The translations under genes were made by a program, and so were the position numbers. From the NCBI RefSeq assembly GCF_027483985.1, contig NZ_JAIXTJ010000020.1, positions 186,001 through 250,000 on the forward strand: 64,000 nt of DNA, written 5' to 3'. The stretch comes from Flavobacterium sp. Lineage in GTDB: Bacteria > Bacteroidota > Bacteroidia > Flavobacteriales > Flavobacteriaceae. Below are positions 18,101 to 26,358 of this stretch, piece after piece. Under the pieces are notes generated by a model. It had not been told where the DNA came from, did no database searches, and saw nothing but the letters and a program-made list of their open reading frames with translations. The first letter of the stretch is position 1. Each line of letters begins with the position of its first letter.

Positions 18101-19406
18101 TTACAGGAACAAAATTATTAAAACCTGCATTTGAAGTAACGATTTCTCTAATATTTGTATTTAAAAAACCTCCACCTGTAGTAATTAAAGCAGGATCATA
18201 TTTATTGTTGGAGTTTTTAGAAGGAGTATCAGTAGGTGCTAGGAAAAAAGTATTTCCAGGATTATCTAAAGGATCAATTGCCACTATTTCTGTCGCTGGA
18301 ATTGGATTTAAAGTTCCAGATTCATTTAAAGGAGCTTCACCTAAATCTTGTAAGGCGATGATATTTCGTAAGTTATTATTGTTTGTAGTAACTCTGTTTT
18401 GTCTGTTTGTTAACCAAACCTCAATACGAGTAATTTGAACTCGACTATCGATTTGAGGATAATTTCTTAAAGAGTAATCGTATTTGTTTTTGAAGAATTG
18501 TGATAAGAAAAAGTGTCTATCGGCATCATATTCTTGAGCAAAAAGTTCAAAATTTTGAATCGTTCCGCCACCTTGCGCAGTAACTGTTTTAGTCTGTGAT
18601 TTTTGTTCAGAGAAAACTCCGGTAACGGTAGTCTTTCCGAATTGTAATTGAGCTTTTACTCCAAACAAACTTTGTGCGCCTCGAATCAAAGAACTGTTTA
18701 GTGGCATACTTACGTTACCAACCTCAATTTTCTGAATAATATCATCCTCAGTTGGAGAATATTCTAATTTAATAAGATTTTGAAATGCAAAAGTGGATTG
18801 AGTATCATAATTAGCATTTACATTCAATCTTGTACCTACTTTTCCCATCAAACTCATACTGATTCTTTGGTCAAAATCGAAGGTTGTTGTAGCTCTATTT
18901 CTAGGAGAAAAGGACGGATTGTCTTGTTTTGTATGTCTAAAACCTAGATCTACTTCTACCGAACCTGTTGGTTTTACATCAATAGTATTTCCTCCAAAAA
19001 TGGTTTCGAAAAAACTAGAATTTACATAATACCTTGGCAATAAATTCTTTTTATCTTCTTCGGTACCTTTTCCATCAACTGCTTTAGATTTGTTTTTAAA
19101 GTACTCGTGCATTGACTCTTTTAGAACCAATTTTTCATATTCTTTTGGAGTAAGAATGATGGGATAATTGATGTTAAAACCTTCAAAAGTTTTGGTAAGC
19201 ACATACATATTAGTAATAGGATCATAAGTGTAAGCTTCAACTACACTTTTAGGATTTGCAAGTTTGATTGCTCCTGTATTGTATCCTTTTATTGAATCGT
19301 TTACTTCATCATCTTGAGCAAATGATACTTGACCGACGAATAGCATTCCGATAAAGAATGCTGTTTTCACCACGAACGATGTATATTTAGTGTACTGTGT
19401 TTTCAA
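12183..19406 (-). CDS. sprA: T9SS outer-membrane translocon protein SprA
   Basis: A 2407-residue protein with a Sec signal peptide (cleavage after VSFAQ near residue 31). Its size, the early FGGNTIDVKPTGSVEVDLG segment and the long run of amphipathic strands ending in RGGFTLRYNF match SprA. SprA is the very large single-chain beta-barrel that forms the exit channel of the type IX secretion system and is required for gliding. The barrel-forming C-terminus ends in an aromatic residue (F-G-N), as outer-membrane proteins often do. It starts three bases after the ruvA stop, so it shares that transcript. It should export the T9SS-tailed LamG proteins at 58-62 kb. Confidence 0.95.
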   Translation of the reverse strand: MKTQYTKYTSFVVKTAFFIGMLFVGQVSFAQDDEVNDSIKGYNTGAIKLANPKSVVEAYTYDPITNMYVLTKTFEGFNINYPIILTPKEYEKLVLKESMHEYFKNKSKAVDGKGTEEDKKNLLPRYYVNSSFFETIFGGNTIDVKPTGSVEVDLGFRHTKQDNPSFSPRNRATTTFDFDQRISMSLMGKVGTRLNVNANYDTQSTFAFQNLIKLEYSPTEDDIIQKIEVGNVSMPLNSSLIRGAQSLFGVKAQLQFGKTTVTGVFSEQKSQTKTVTAQGGGTIQNFELFAQEYDADRHFFLSQFFKNKYDYSLRNYPQIDSRVQITRIEVWLTNRQNRVTTNNNNLRNIIALQDLGEAPLNESGTLNPIPATEIVAIDPLDNPGNTFFLAPTDTPSKNSNNKYDPALITTGGGFLNTNIREIVTSNAGFNNFVPVSEGIDYAKLENARKLSPNEFTYHPQLGYISLQQRLANDEVLAVAYQYTIGDQVYQVGEFGNDGVEATQVDPTGVPSSQALILKMLKSSLTTVQKPIWGLMMKNIYQIPGGYQLQKEDFKFNILYTDPSPLNYITQANSTSPLPADVEQTPLLKVFGVDQLNYNNDPQNGGDGFFDFFPGLTVDQQNGRIIFTSVEPFGKYLFEKLRNGAGEDYNGDPALVYNPNQAKYVFRTLYKSTQAAALQDSEKNKFQLRGKFKSSGGDGIPIGAFNVPKGSVVVSAGGRVLVEGVDYTVNYQAGRVQILDPALSASNTPIEVSVENNSVFGQQTRRFFGVNVEHKFSEKFILGATFLKMTERPFTQKSNYGQESVNNSIYGINTSYSTEVPFLTRLVNKLPNIDTDVPSVVSFRGEVAYLQPNSPKADRFQGEATIYVDDFEGSQTTIDLKSPFSWYLSSTPERPTTGSTPGYLDFGGTSNGLEYGFKRAKLAWYSIDPIFYTQRPSGISEDDLSLNSTRRIFSQELFPNTVIAQGQTQVINTLDLTYFPEERGPYNFNTATAPDNTLPNPKDNFGGIVRALNSTNFEQSNVEYIQFWMLDPYFTGPGRPIETDPNNTGKVYINLGEISEDVLKDGRKFYENGVGNNQIVVNPQPLWGDVPASQSLIYAFDSDAGNRTAQDVGFNGLTDAQEAAKFPSFSSFADPAQDNYTYFLNTTGSVFDRYKNYNGTEGNSPIDVTDTNRGSTTVPDVEDINRDNTMNTINAYYEYGIDVRPGMAVGNTKYVTDVREIPIVTLPNGVETSARWIQFKVPVSQPENTVGSISDFRSIRFMRLFMTGFESQVTLRFGALDLVRGEWRRFENTLDPTDTDTTDDGTDFDSQAVNVQENGDRLPINYVTPPGVQLEELFFNNTLIPQNEQSLAVRVDGDGLEPGDSRAVFKNVSVDMRQFKKLKMFVHAEAPADDVPSLEDDEMVAFIRFGNDFTENFYQVEIPLKKTQFGDPSPEGIWPESNRIDISTELLTKLKILALNYVYAPGEIFYRNEDDPDMNPSASGKVNKLKIGIRGNPNFGLVRTLMVGVKNQTDDLNTPQHPLNPRRIKGEVWFNELRLAEMDNKGGMAAVANLDGNLADFANLSATGRLSTIGFGTLEQGPNERSREDILQYNLVTNMSLGKLLPKKWGINLPFNYAVGEEFITPKYDPFNQDIELQQLIDVTADEAEKRNIRNRAIDYTKRKSINFIGVKKERGEKQKPHFYDPENLTLSYSYNQVDRHNYELENFIDQQVNTTADYTFAFQSKPIEPFKKVKAFKKSSYWKLLSDFNFNYLPSNISFSSNITRQFNKQQFRLVDVEGLGLDALYQRNFLFNYQYGFNYNLTKALKLNFNATSNNLVRNYLDENNVPDNSYTIWTDYWNIGTPNQHNQQLTVNYELPINKIPFLSFVKSSYTYTGNFSWQRSSLAFSSVVSNGIEYSLGNTIQNSGAHKLNTQLNMDAFYKYLGLTKTKKQTKTTAVAPPKPGQKITNQTATPVKDSNPFVDGLIGVLTSVKNIQINYTENQGTALPGFLPSIGFFGTAKPSLGFAFGSQDDIRFEAAKNGWLTKFPEFNLNYAQILTRTLDVTANIDLFPDFKIDLNANRTYANNFTEQYDVSSDGTYNSRSPYSTGNFAISTVLIKTAFKSSDEFGSEAFEDFRENRLKIANRLAANYYGATPYTVDAEGYPAGFGKNSQSVLLPAFLAAYTGAGANDVSLGILRNFPIPNWNIKYTGLMRYKFFKDKFKRFSLQHNYKASYTINSFRSNLDYKENQLNPLNNNFYEKTLVGNVNLVEQFNPLIRVDFETKSSFKILAEMKKDRALSLSFDNNLLTEVKGIEYVIGTGYRFKDVIFSTKLADDPSGVIKSDINLKIDFSYRNNKTIVRYLDYNNNQLGGGQNIWSARLTADYSFSKNLTAIFYYDHSFSQAVISTSFPITNIRGGFTLRYNFGN

Positions 19407-19409
19407 AAA

Positions 19410-19991
19410 CTATAAATTTTTTAATGCTTGTTTAATAATACTTTCAACAGTAGCATTTGGGTCATTACTGATAATTCTGTCTACTACTTTTTCGGAAGCT
19501 TTTCTAACAAAACCTAAAACCTCCAAAGCAGATAACGCTTCATCACGATTTGTATTGCTTTGTAACATAGAAACTTCGTCTAAATCGTAAATTTTTAACA
19601 CTTTATCCTTCAAATCAAGGATGGCACGTTGTGCTGTTTTACCTCCAATTCCTTTTATAGATTGAATAGTTCCAACATCACCACTAGCTAGTGCTTGAAT
19701 AATTTGTTTGGGTTCTAAAGAAGACAGCATTGTTCTCGCAATTCCTGCTCCAATACCAGAAACTGAAAGTAACATCTTAAATATTTCTCTTTCTGATTTT
19801 TCTACAAAACCATATAAGGAATGGGAATCTTCCTTCACCATTAAATGAGTAAATAATTTTACAAAATCAGTTGCAGGTAACAAAGTGTAGGTATGCAGTG
19901 AAATATTAATATGATAACCCACACCATTGCAGTCTATTACAACTTCGGTTGGTGTTTTTTCAACTAATTTACCTTGAATATGTGCTATCAT
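19410..19991 (-). CDS. ruvA: Holliday junction branch migration protein RuvA
   Basis: RuvA binds Holliday junctions and loads the RuvB helicase (ruvB at 31090-32112). I use the ATG at 19991, which gives the canonical MIAHIQGKLVEK start and 193 residues; the upstream ATG at 20021 only adds ten residues. Two helix-hairpin-helix motifs are visible (SGIGAGIARTML and IKGIGGKTAQRAIL), plus the C-terminal RuvB-binding domain (EALSALEVLGF). It is followed three bases later by sprA and lies 66 bases after the malic enzyme gene. Confidence 0.95.
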   Translation of the reverse strand: MIAHIQGKLVEKTPTEVVIDCNGVGYHINISLHTYTLLPATDFVKLFTHLMVKEDSHSLYGFVEKSEREIFKMLLSVSGIGAGIARTMLSSLEPKQIIQALASGDVGTIQSIKGIGGKTAQRAILDLKDKVLKIYDLDEVSMLQSNTNRDEALSALEVLGFVRKASEKVVDRIISNDPNATVESIIKQALKNL

Positions 19992-20057
19992 AGTTTTTTT
20001 TAAGCTTTCCAAATATAACAAAAAAGTTTAATTGGCATTACTAAAGCCGATTTTCTG

Positions 20058-22355
20058 TTACTTTTTGACGTCAAAATTCTTAATTCGTTTACTTTTCTCT
20101 TGCGCATCTACAACTGCAACTGCAGCCATATTAACCATTTCTTCAACACTTGCGCCTAATTGAAAAATGTGAACCGGTTTATCCATTCCCATTACAATTG
20201 GTCCGATAGAATCCACTTTATACAATTCTTTGAGAAGTTTATATGTAATATTAGCCGACTCAAGATTTGGAAAAATTAGTGTATTTACTTTTTTTCCGGC
20301 TAATTTTGAAAAAGGAAATTTCGCTTTCAGCATTTCTGGATTCAGTGCAAAATCGGTTTGAATTTCACCGTCTACAATTAAATCAGGATAATAATGATGT
20401 AAATAGGCTACTGCTTCTCTAACTTTATTAGCACTTTCGTGACTAGATGAACCAAAATTAGAAAAAGAAACCATAGCTATCACTGGCTCGATACCAAACA
20501 TTCTAACCGTTTTTTCGGTCATTAAAGCAATTTTTGCTAAATCATCTGCAGATGGATTTGGATTAATTGCCGTATCTGATAAGAACATTGGTCCACGATT
20601 AGTCATCATCATATTAGTTGAAGCAATCAATGAAATTCCTGGCGCTTTGCCAATTAGTTGCATCAAGGGCTTCACAACCGATGGATAACTTCTTGAATAA
20701 CCTGAAACCATTGCATCAGCATCGCCTTGGTTTACCATCATTGCAGCAAAATAATTACGCTCGCGCATCCATTTTTGTGCATCAAGTTGCGACACTCCTT
20801 TTCTTCTTCTCTCTTTCCAGAAGATATCGGCGTATTCTAATCGTCGTTTATCTTCTTCAGCAGTTTTTGGATCTAAAATTGGCACATCAGCATCAAAACC
20901 AATTTCTTCTTTTAATTCTAAAATATCTTCTTTTCGTCCTAACAAAATTGGATGACCAATTCCTTCTTCATAGACAATTTGCGCTGCTTTTAGTACGTCT
21001 AATTGATCAGCCTCAGCAAAAACTATTCGCTTCGGATCGGTTTTAGCTCTGGTTGTTAGCAATCGAACCATTTTATTATCAGAACCCATTCGTTCTAATA
21101 ATTCTTCTTCATATTTATCCCAATCCGTAATTGGATTAAGCGCCACACCACTTTCCATTGCTGCGCGAGCTACTGCTGGAGCTACCATTGTAATTAATCT
21201 AGGATCAAATGGCTTAGGAATAATATAATCTCTTCCAAAATTTAATCTCGTTTCTCCATAGGCAATATTTACTTGCTCAGGCACCATTTCTTTTGCAAGA
21301 GCAGCAAGAGCTTTAACCGCAGCCATTTTCATAGCTTCATTGATTTTAGTAGCTCGAACATCTAATGCACCACGGAAAATATAAGGAAAACCTAGTACAT
21401 TATTAACTTGATTAGGATGGTCTGAACGACCTGTTGCCATAATAATATCATCACGAGTGGCGATGGCAAGATTATATTCTATTTCTGGAGTTGGATTAGC
21501 CATAGCAAAAACAATAGGATTGCTAGCCATACCCAATAACATTTCTGGTGTTAAGATATTACCTGCGGAAAGTCCGAGAAAAACATCTGCATTTACTAGC
21601 GCTTCGGCCAATGTGGCTCCTTTTTTGCCAAAAGAATATCTTTTTTGAAGTTCAGATAAGTCGGTTCGATCACTTGATAAAACTCCGTCTTTATCGAACA
21701 TAATTATATTTTCGGGCTGAATTCCTAATAAAACATATAAATTAGCACAAGCTAAAGCCGCAGAACCTGCACCTGAAACCACCAACTTAACGTCTTTAAT
21801 ATCTTTATCTGCCAATTCAAGCGCATTTAACAATGCTGCCGAAGATATAATTGCTGTTCCGTGTTGATCATCATGCATCACCGGAATATTTAGTTCTTCA
21901 ACTAAACGTCTTTCAATTTCAAAAGATTCTGGTGCTTTGATATCTTCAAGGTTAATTCCCCCAAAAGTTGGAGCAATATTTTTAACTGTAGCAATAAATT
22001 CTTCGATATTTTTAGTGTCTACTTCGATATCAAAAACATCAATATCAGCAAAAATTTTGAACAATAATGCTTTTCCTTCCATCACTGGTTTTGATGCTTC
22101 TGGACCAATATCACCAAGTCCTAAAACCGCAGTACCATTAGAGATTACTGCAACAAGATTTCCTTTAGAGGTATATTTGTAAACGTTATTTACGTCTTTA
22201 ACAATTTCTAAACAAGGTTCGGCAACACCAGGAGAATAGGCTAATGACAAATCTCTTTGTGTAGCATATTTTTTAGTTGGAACAACCTTTATTTTACCTG
22301 GAGAAGGTTTAGCATGGTATAAAAGTGCTTCTCTTCGTTTATTGTCTTTATGCAT
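20058..22355 (-). CDS. maeB: NADP-dependent malic enzyme with phosphotransacetylase-like domain
   Basis: A 765-residue two-domain enzyme of the MaeB type. Residues 1 to about 425 are the malic enzyme part (Tyr in LAYSPGVAEPC, the metal-binding HDDQHGTA, the dinucleotide fold VVSGAGSAALAC). Residues about 430-760 form a phosphate acetyltransferase-like domain that is regulatory in characterised members. It decarboxylates malate to pyruvate and makes NADPH in the cytosol. A good -7 element lies at 22381-22388. It may be transcribed onward into ruvA and sprA. Confidence 0.93.
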   Translation of the reverse strand: MHKDNKRREALLYHAKPSPGKIKVVPTKKYATQRDLSLAYSPGVAEPCLEIVKDVNNVYKYTSKGNLVAVISNGTAVLGLGDIGPEASKPVMEGKALLFKIFADIDVFDIEVDTKNIEEFIATVKNIAPTFGGINLEDIKAPESFEIERRLVEELNIPVMHDDQHGTAIISSAALLNALELADKDIKDVKLVVSGAGSAALACANLYVLLGIQPENIIMFDKDGVLSSDRTDLSELQKRYSFGKKGATLAEALVNADVFLGLSAGNILTPEMLLGMASNPIVFAMANPTPEIEYNLAIATRDDIIMATGRSDHPNQVNNVLGFPYIFRGALDVRATKINEAMKMAAVKALAALAKEMVPEQVNIAYGETRLNFGRDYIIPKPFDPRLITMVAPAVARAAMESGVALNPITDWDKYEEELLERMGSDNKMVRLLTTRAKTDPKRIVFAEADQLDVLKAAQIVYEEGIGHPILLGRKEDILELKEEIGFDADVPILDPKTAEEDKRRLEYADIFWKERRRKGVSQLDAQKWMRERNYFAAMMVNQGDADAMVSGYSRSYPSVVKPLMQLIGKAPGISLIASTNMMMTNRGPMFLSDTAINPNPSADDLAKIALMTEKTVRMFGIEPVIAMVSFSNFGSSSHESANKVREAVAYLHHYYPDLIVDGEIQTDFALNPEMLKAKFPFSKLAGKKVNTLIFPNLESANITYKLLKELYKVDSIGPIVMGMDKPVHIFQLGASVEEMVNMAAVAVVDAQEKSKRIKNFDVKK

Positions 22356-22380
22356 TTTATTTTGTTTATATTCAGACTTA

Positions 22381-22388
22381 CAAAGGTA
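22381..22388 (-). promoter_or_regulatory. Promoter -7 element for maeB
   Basis: The minus strand reads TACCTTTG, matching TAnnTTTG, 26 bases before the maeB start. A TTG lies 23 bases upstream, at the long end of normal -33 spacing. Confidence 0.5.
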
Positions 22389-22458
22389 AAAGTATCCATT
22401 GAAAAAGGAAACAATTATAGATTTTCTTTTAATTATTTTTAAAAACGATAAAAATAAA

Positions 22459-22488
22459 AAAAGCTGCGATATTTAAACCACAGCTTTT
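22459..22488 (-). terminator. Terminator of the sugar-use operon
   Basis: The stem AAAAGCTG/CAGCTTTT is followed on the minus strand by TTTTATTTTT. It sits just downstream of the PfkB kinase stop at 22516. Confidence 0.7.
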
Positions 22489-22515
22489 AGATATAACAAA
22501 ACTCAAACTAACTTT

Positions 22516-23442
22516 CTATTGTATAATTTCTTTAATATTTATATTGTCGGGCAACCTACCAACATTTTGAAGTTTGATAGTTGCTAACTTTTGAGCAATA
22601 GTAATACTTTCGTCAAGATTTTTCCCTTCTATTTGAGCAAATAAAAAACCTGTCCAAAAGGCATCACCTGCTCCAGTTGTATCTTTTATTTCATCAATGT
22701 GAATAGCTTTTTGAAAAAACAAACCTTCATTTAAATCGGATACAGCAACGCCATTTTTACCTTTGGTTAAACATATAGTTGTAGCACCAAGATTGTGAAA
22801 ATATTCAAAAATATAATCTTCTGATTTTACCTCAGAAAACAATCTATAGCAATCATCTTCACTTAACTTTACTAGCGGATCGTTTTGTAAATATTCTTTT
22901 AGAACTTGTTTAGCTTCTTCTCTATTGGGCCAAATTCGCTCCGAAAAATTGATGTCAATACTTAATTTCAAACCTAATTCTTTGGCTTTCTTTGCTCTAT
23001 TCAAGATGGTTTCTCTCGCAGGATTTTTACTTAAAGCAAAACAAGTGGTGTGAAAAATCTTAGCTTCTGCAATTATATCATCTGGTAATTGCGACTCAAA
23101 AATTTCACAATCAGCTTGTCTGTAAGGGATGAAATCGGGTGTTTCTGATGATTTTGAAACAAAAATCACCGAGGTTGGAGCAACATCAGATTTTCTGACT
23201 TGCGAAGTTTTAACATTATTAGATTTTAATTTTCTCACTACATAATCACCTAAACCATCTTGACCACAAGAAGCCACAAGAACTGCATTCAAACCTAGTC
23301 GTGAAGCATTAACAGCAACATTGGTTGGCGAACCACCTAAAAAGCGATGATAATCTTTGGTTCTATTGATGGATGTATTCATCTCGTGACCAATAAAATC
23401 GATTAAAACTTCTCCTATACTTATTATATCTATTGATTTCAA
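22516..23442 (-). CDS. PfkB family sugar kinase, probable fructokinase
   Basis: A 308-residue ribokinase-like enzyme. The N-terminal substrate-binding block GGSPTNVAVNASRLG and the catalytic DTTGAGDAFWTG (anion hole and Asp base, near residues 250-262) are intact. The closest-looking members are fructokinases and 5-dehydro-2-deoxygluconokinases. Context favours a fructokinase: it is the last gene of a locus with an MFS disaccharide-type transporter and an (alpha/alpha)6 glycosidase, 1 base after the glycosidase gene. Cytosolic. Substrate specificity is inferred, not seen. Confidence 0.8.
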   Translation of the reverse strand: MKSIDIISIGEVLIDFIGHEMNTSINRTKDYHRFLGGSPTNVAVNASRLGLNAVLVASCGQDGLGDYVVRKLKSNNVKTSQVRKSDVAPTSVIFVSKSSETPDFIPYRQADCEIFESQLPDDIIAEAKIFHTTCFALSKNPARETILNRAKKAKELGLKLSIDINFSERIWPNREEAKQVLKEYLQNDPLVKLSEDDCYRLFSEVKSEDYIFEYFHNLGATTICLTKGKNGVAVSDLNEGLFFQKAIHIDEIKDTTGAGDAFWTGFLFAQIEGKNLDESITIAQKLATIKLQNVGRLPDNINIKEIIQ

Positions 23443-23443
23443 T

Positions 23444-24619
23444 TTAAAAAACTATTTTAAAATTAGTATATAATGACTGATGAACTACTATGGTTGCTGC
23501 GGCACTCCAAGCACAATTTGACACTCCGTTAGGAGCTTTAGTATTGGTATTAAAATTCTCGTAGAAAGAATAATTTTCAATAGCATTAGCTTCATTTAGG
23601 TTATCCAAAATAACTTCTGCCTCTTTTGATTTATCTTTAGAAAATAATGCCAATCCGAAAAAACCATTGACCATTGGCCAACTTCCACCATTATGAAATT
23701 CATAAGGAAAATTTCTGAATTCATATTTGCAATTGTTTTTCAAAAGATTCCAATCTTCATCATTAGAAAAAACTGGTGGCCAAAATGCTGGCAACAATCC
23801 CAAACTAGTTTCGGATGCTAAGGAAACTGAAAATTCTATTATTTTATTTTGAAACTCTTTCGAACCAATATCCAATAATAAAACCAGTGAATTTGCAAAT
23901 GCGTCATATTGTGTTTTATATCCTGATGGCGAAAATGAACATGGCATAAAATCATTAAACACTATGGCATCATATGCTTTTTGATGGTACTTTTCTCCAT
24001 CTGCTTTAGGCATAAAATTAGTTTCTATTTGATAAACTATTTTGTCAATTTTATCGGATATAGATTCCTTCTTTTGAAAATAATTATAACTTTTCAATGC
24101 CCAAACTCTCAGCAACTGATCGTATAAAACATAACCATCAGTAATGTATTCATCAGCCCAATTACCGGATAATGGAACATATAAAAGATGTTTGTTATTA
24201 AATTCCCAAGCTTCGAGTAATGATAAGCATTTTTCGATGTTAGCTTTATGTTTTTCTAAAAATTCTAAATCGTTGGTGTGAATAGTATACTGACAAACAC
24301 CGATAATGAACCAAGTTACCGCATCAACTCGTCCGGCCAAACCACCATAACTAACTTCATTATGAACACCATCATTAAATACATTAGATGGAATAGTTCC
24401 GTTTTTATGTTGATTATTGGCTAATGTTTCGAGCGTTTTTTTGAATGTTTGAATTAAAAATTTATCTCCAGAAGCCAATGCTGCCAATCCGCAAATTACT
24501 CCATCGCGAGCCCAAACTCGTAGGTAATTTGTAGTATTCTCGGCACTTGCAAGAAATCCGGTTGGTGTAGCTACTTTATTTAATAAATCAAGAGCTTTAT
24601 TGTATGCGAAATTTTTCAA
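23444..24619 (-). CDS. (alpha/alpha)6-barrel glycoside hydrolase, GH100-invertase or amylo-glucosidase like
   Basis: A cytosolic protein without a signal peptide, 391 residues if it starts at the TTG at 24619, which lies one base after the transporter stop; a TTG at 24679 would run inside the transporter gene. Features of (alpha/alpha)6 sugar hydrolases include LRVWARDGVICGLAAL near residue 30, NWADEY near residue 145 with a candidate catalytic Asp/Glu, and EFHNGGSWPMVNG near residue 305, close to the HNGGSWP block of GH100 neutral invertases. With the neighbouring kinase and transporter this suggests sucrose-type hydrolysis in the cytosol. An alpha-1,6-glucosidase role is the alternative. 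Confidence 0.65.
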   Translation of the reverse strand: MKNFAYNKALDLLNKVATPTGFLASAENTTNYLRVWARDGVICGLAALASGDKFLIQTFKKTLETLANNQHKNGTIPSNVFNDGVHNEVSYGGLAGRVDAVTWFIIGVCQYTIHTNDLEFLEKHKANIEKCLSLLEAWEFNNKHLLYVPLSGNWADEYITDGYVLYDQLLRVWALKSYNYFQKKESISDKIDKIVYQIETNFMPKADGEKYHQKAYDAIVFNDFMPCSFSPSGYKTQYDAFANSLVLLLDIGSKEFQNKIIEFSVSLASETSLGLLPAFWPPVFSNDEDWNLLKNNCKYEFRNFPYEFHNGGSWPMVNGFFGLALFSKDKSKEAEVILDNLNEANAIENYSFYENFNTNTKAPNGVSNCAWSAAATIVVHQSLYTNFKIVF

Positions 24620-24620
24620 T

Positions 24621-25931
24621 TTAATTATTTTGATTAGGGTTTTTGGCTTTGATAAAAAGAGTACAAATTGCACTAACAACTAGTAAAAGTCCTGCGAATG
24701 TTATTGCTTGTCGTGGATCATTATTTAAAAAATGTTTTAAGATAAAACCAAACGTAAGTGTTTGAATAAACATCGGAATTACAATCATCATGTTGATAAT
24801 TCCCATATAAACGCCATATCGTTCTTTAGGAATGTTGGCAACCACCATTAAGTAAGGAATTCCCATCATACTCGCCCATCCAATTCCGAAACCTGTTATT
24901 GCGGGAAATAATAAGTATTTATTTTCTATATGTGGAAATAGCAAGAATCCAATTGCTGCTAAAAGCAAACATACAAAATGCACATATTTTGGCGAATATT
25001 TCTTTGCAAAACCAACTAATAAAAACGCTACTAAAAAAGTAACAATATTATACCATCCGTTAACTAATCCTGTCCATCCAACAGCTTCTTCATATAAAGT
25101 AGGGTTCGACTGTGGTGTTGCCTGCCAAACTGATAAAGCAATACTTTTAGAGGAATTTTGCCAATAGCAAAAGAGTGCATACCATTGAAATAGGTAAACA
25201 AGAGCTAGTTGCCACATTACTTTTGGCATATCTGCGACTGCAGAAAAAATATCTATAAATGGAGTAAAAATATTAATTTTCTCTTTTTGAATAAGTAATA
25301 ACTCTTCCTCGGTTGGAGGAATTTCTTTTGTCGTATGTGAACTCCACCAAACTGATACCACTGAACAAACTGAGCCTAAAATAAATGAAGCAAAAACCCA
25401 AGTTGGCAATTTACCTGTTGTGCCAATAAAAATTAATGGAAAAATAAACAACGATACATTAGCTAAAGTTTGTCCTAAACCTGTAAAGAAACTCTGCGCT
25501 TGAAAACCCATTGGCTGTTGCGCATCGTCAAGTTTATCTGCAATAAAAGCTCTATAAGGTTCCATTGCCGTATTGTTTCCTGCATCTAAAATCCATAATA
25601 AACCAGCTGCCATCCATAACGAACTACTAAACGGGAAAAGGAATAAAGCAATACTACAAACCAAAGCACCAATAAAGAAGTAGGGCTTTCTTCTTCCTCC
25701 AAATTTTGGCAACCAAGTTTTATCACTTAATGCACCTATTATAGGCTGAATTAACAATCCAGTAAGTGGACCGGCAAGATTTAGTAACGGTAATTCGTCA
25801 GGACTTGCTCCAAGAAAATCATAGATAGGATTAACGGCACTTTGTTGCAAACCAAAACTGTATTGGATTCCGAAAAATCCAACATTCATATTGATGATTT
25901 GCCAAAAACTTAATGAAGGTTTATTTGCCAT
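24621..25931 (-). CDS. MFS transporter, SLC45/GPH-like sugar symporter
   Basis: A 436-residue inner-membrane protein with twelve hydrophobic segments. The GALSDKTWLPKFGGRRKPYF loop between helices 2 and 3 is typical of the SLC45/sucrose-maltose symporter group. The N-terminal NxxFFGIQYSFGLQQ is also typical of Bacteroidota sugar transporters of this type. It sits 3 bases downstream of the glutaredoxin-like gene and directly before the glycosidase. It probably imports the disaccharide taken up by the TonB receptor. Substrate is inferred from neighbours. Confidence 0.8.
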   Translation of the reverse strand: MANKPSLSFWQIINMNVGFFGIQYSFGLQQSAVNPIYDFLGASPDELPLLNLAGPLTGLLIQPIIGALSDKTWLPKFGGRRKPYFFIGALVCSIALFLFPFSSSLWMAAGLLWILDAGNNTAMEPYRAFIADKLDDAQQPMGFQAQSFFTGLGQTLANVSLFIFPLIFIGTTGKLPTWVFASFILGSVCSVVSVWWSSHTTKEIPPTEEELLLIQKEKINIFTPFIDIFSAVADMPKVMWQLALVYLFQWYALFCYWQNSSKSIALSVWQATPQSNPTLYEEAVGWTGLVNGWYNIVTFLVAFLLVGFAKKYSPKYVHFVCLLLAAIGFLLFPHIENKYLLFPAITGFGIGWASMMGIPYLMVVANIPKERYGVYMGIINMMIVIPMFIQTLTFGFILKHFLNNDPRQAITFAGLLLVVSAICTLFIKAKNPNQNN

Positions 25932-25934
25932 TAT

Positions 25935-26264
25935 TTACTTTAATTTTTTTAAGAATTCTTCAAAAACACCATTATTGGTAAAAATCACACCTTGCTTATC
26001 TATTACAGGAATTCCTAAATTAGAAGTACTTATTCCGGCAGCTTTTAATTTGGTTAACATTTCTCGCAGCGCTTCAGCATTTTTATCAATATCAAAAAAA
26101 ATGAATTCGATGTTGTTTTTTTTCAGATAATCTTTAGTATCAATACAATGATGACACTCATTACTACCATAAACAATCATCACTTTTTTTGATGTTTCTT
26201 GTGCGGACAACTCTGTTTGAAAAAGAAAAGTAAAAAAGAAAACTAAGAGTGCTAATTTTTTCAT
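25935..26264 (-). CDS. Exported glutaredoxin-like protein with CHHC motif
   Basis: A 109-residue protein with a signal peptide (residues 1-21, ending LSAQ) and a glutaredoxin/thioredoxin fold. The active-site motif is ECHHCIDTKDYL near residue 37, and the cis-Pro loop is GIPVID near residue 84. The redox pair is intact, so it may reduce or isomerise disulfides in the periplasm. It is the first gene after the TonB receptor in the sugar-use locus, which is an unexpected place. Its link to sugar use is unknown. Confidence 0.75.
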   Translation of the reverse strand: MKKLALLVFFFTFLFQTELSAQETSKKVMIVYGSNECHHCIDTKDYLKKNNIEFIFFDIDKNAEALREMLTKLKAAGISTSNLGIPVIDKQGVIFTNNGVFEEFLKKLK

Positions 26265-26296
26265 TTTTGATATTTTTAATAATTCCTAATTTAAAA

Positions 26297-26334
26297 ATAA
26301 TTCCCATACCAGCTTTCACTGATATAGGAATTAT
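26297..26334 (-). terminator. Terminator or attenuator between TonB receptor and downstream sugar genes
   Basis: The stem ATAATTCC/GGAATTAT, extended by TATA/TATG pairs and with a loop of about 14 bases, is followed on the minus strand by ATTTTTAAA. It would lower expression of the four downstream genes relative to the receptor. Confidence 0.5.
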
Positions 26335-26358
26335 CAAAATTAAACATGAACTTTTTTA

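Noticed and set aside
14563..18438. Plus-strand frames of 77-104 codons opposite sprA
   Set aside because: They are shadows of a 7-kb coding gene, with no domain or promoter support.
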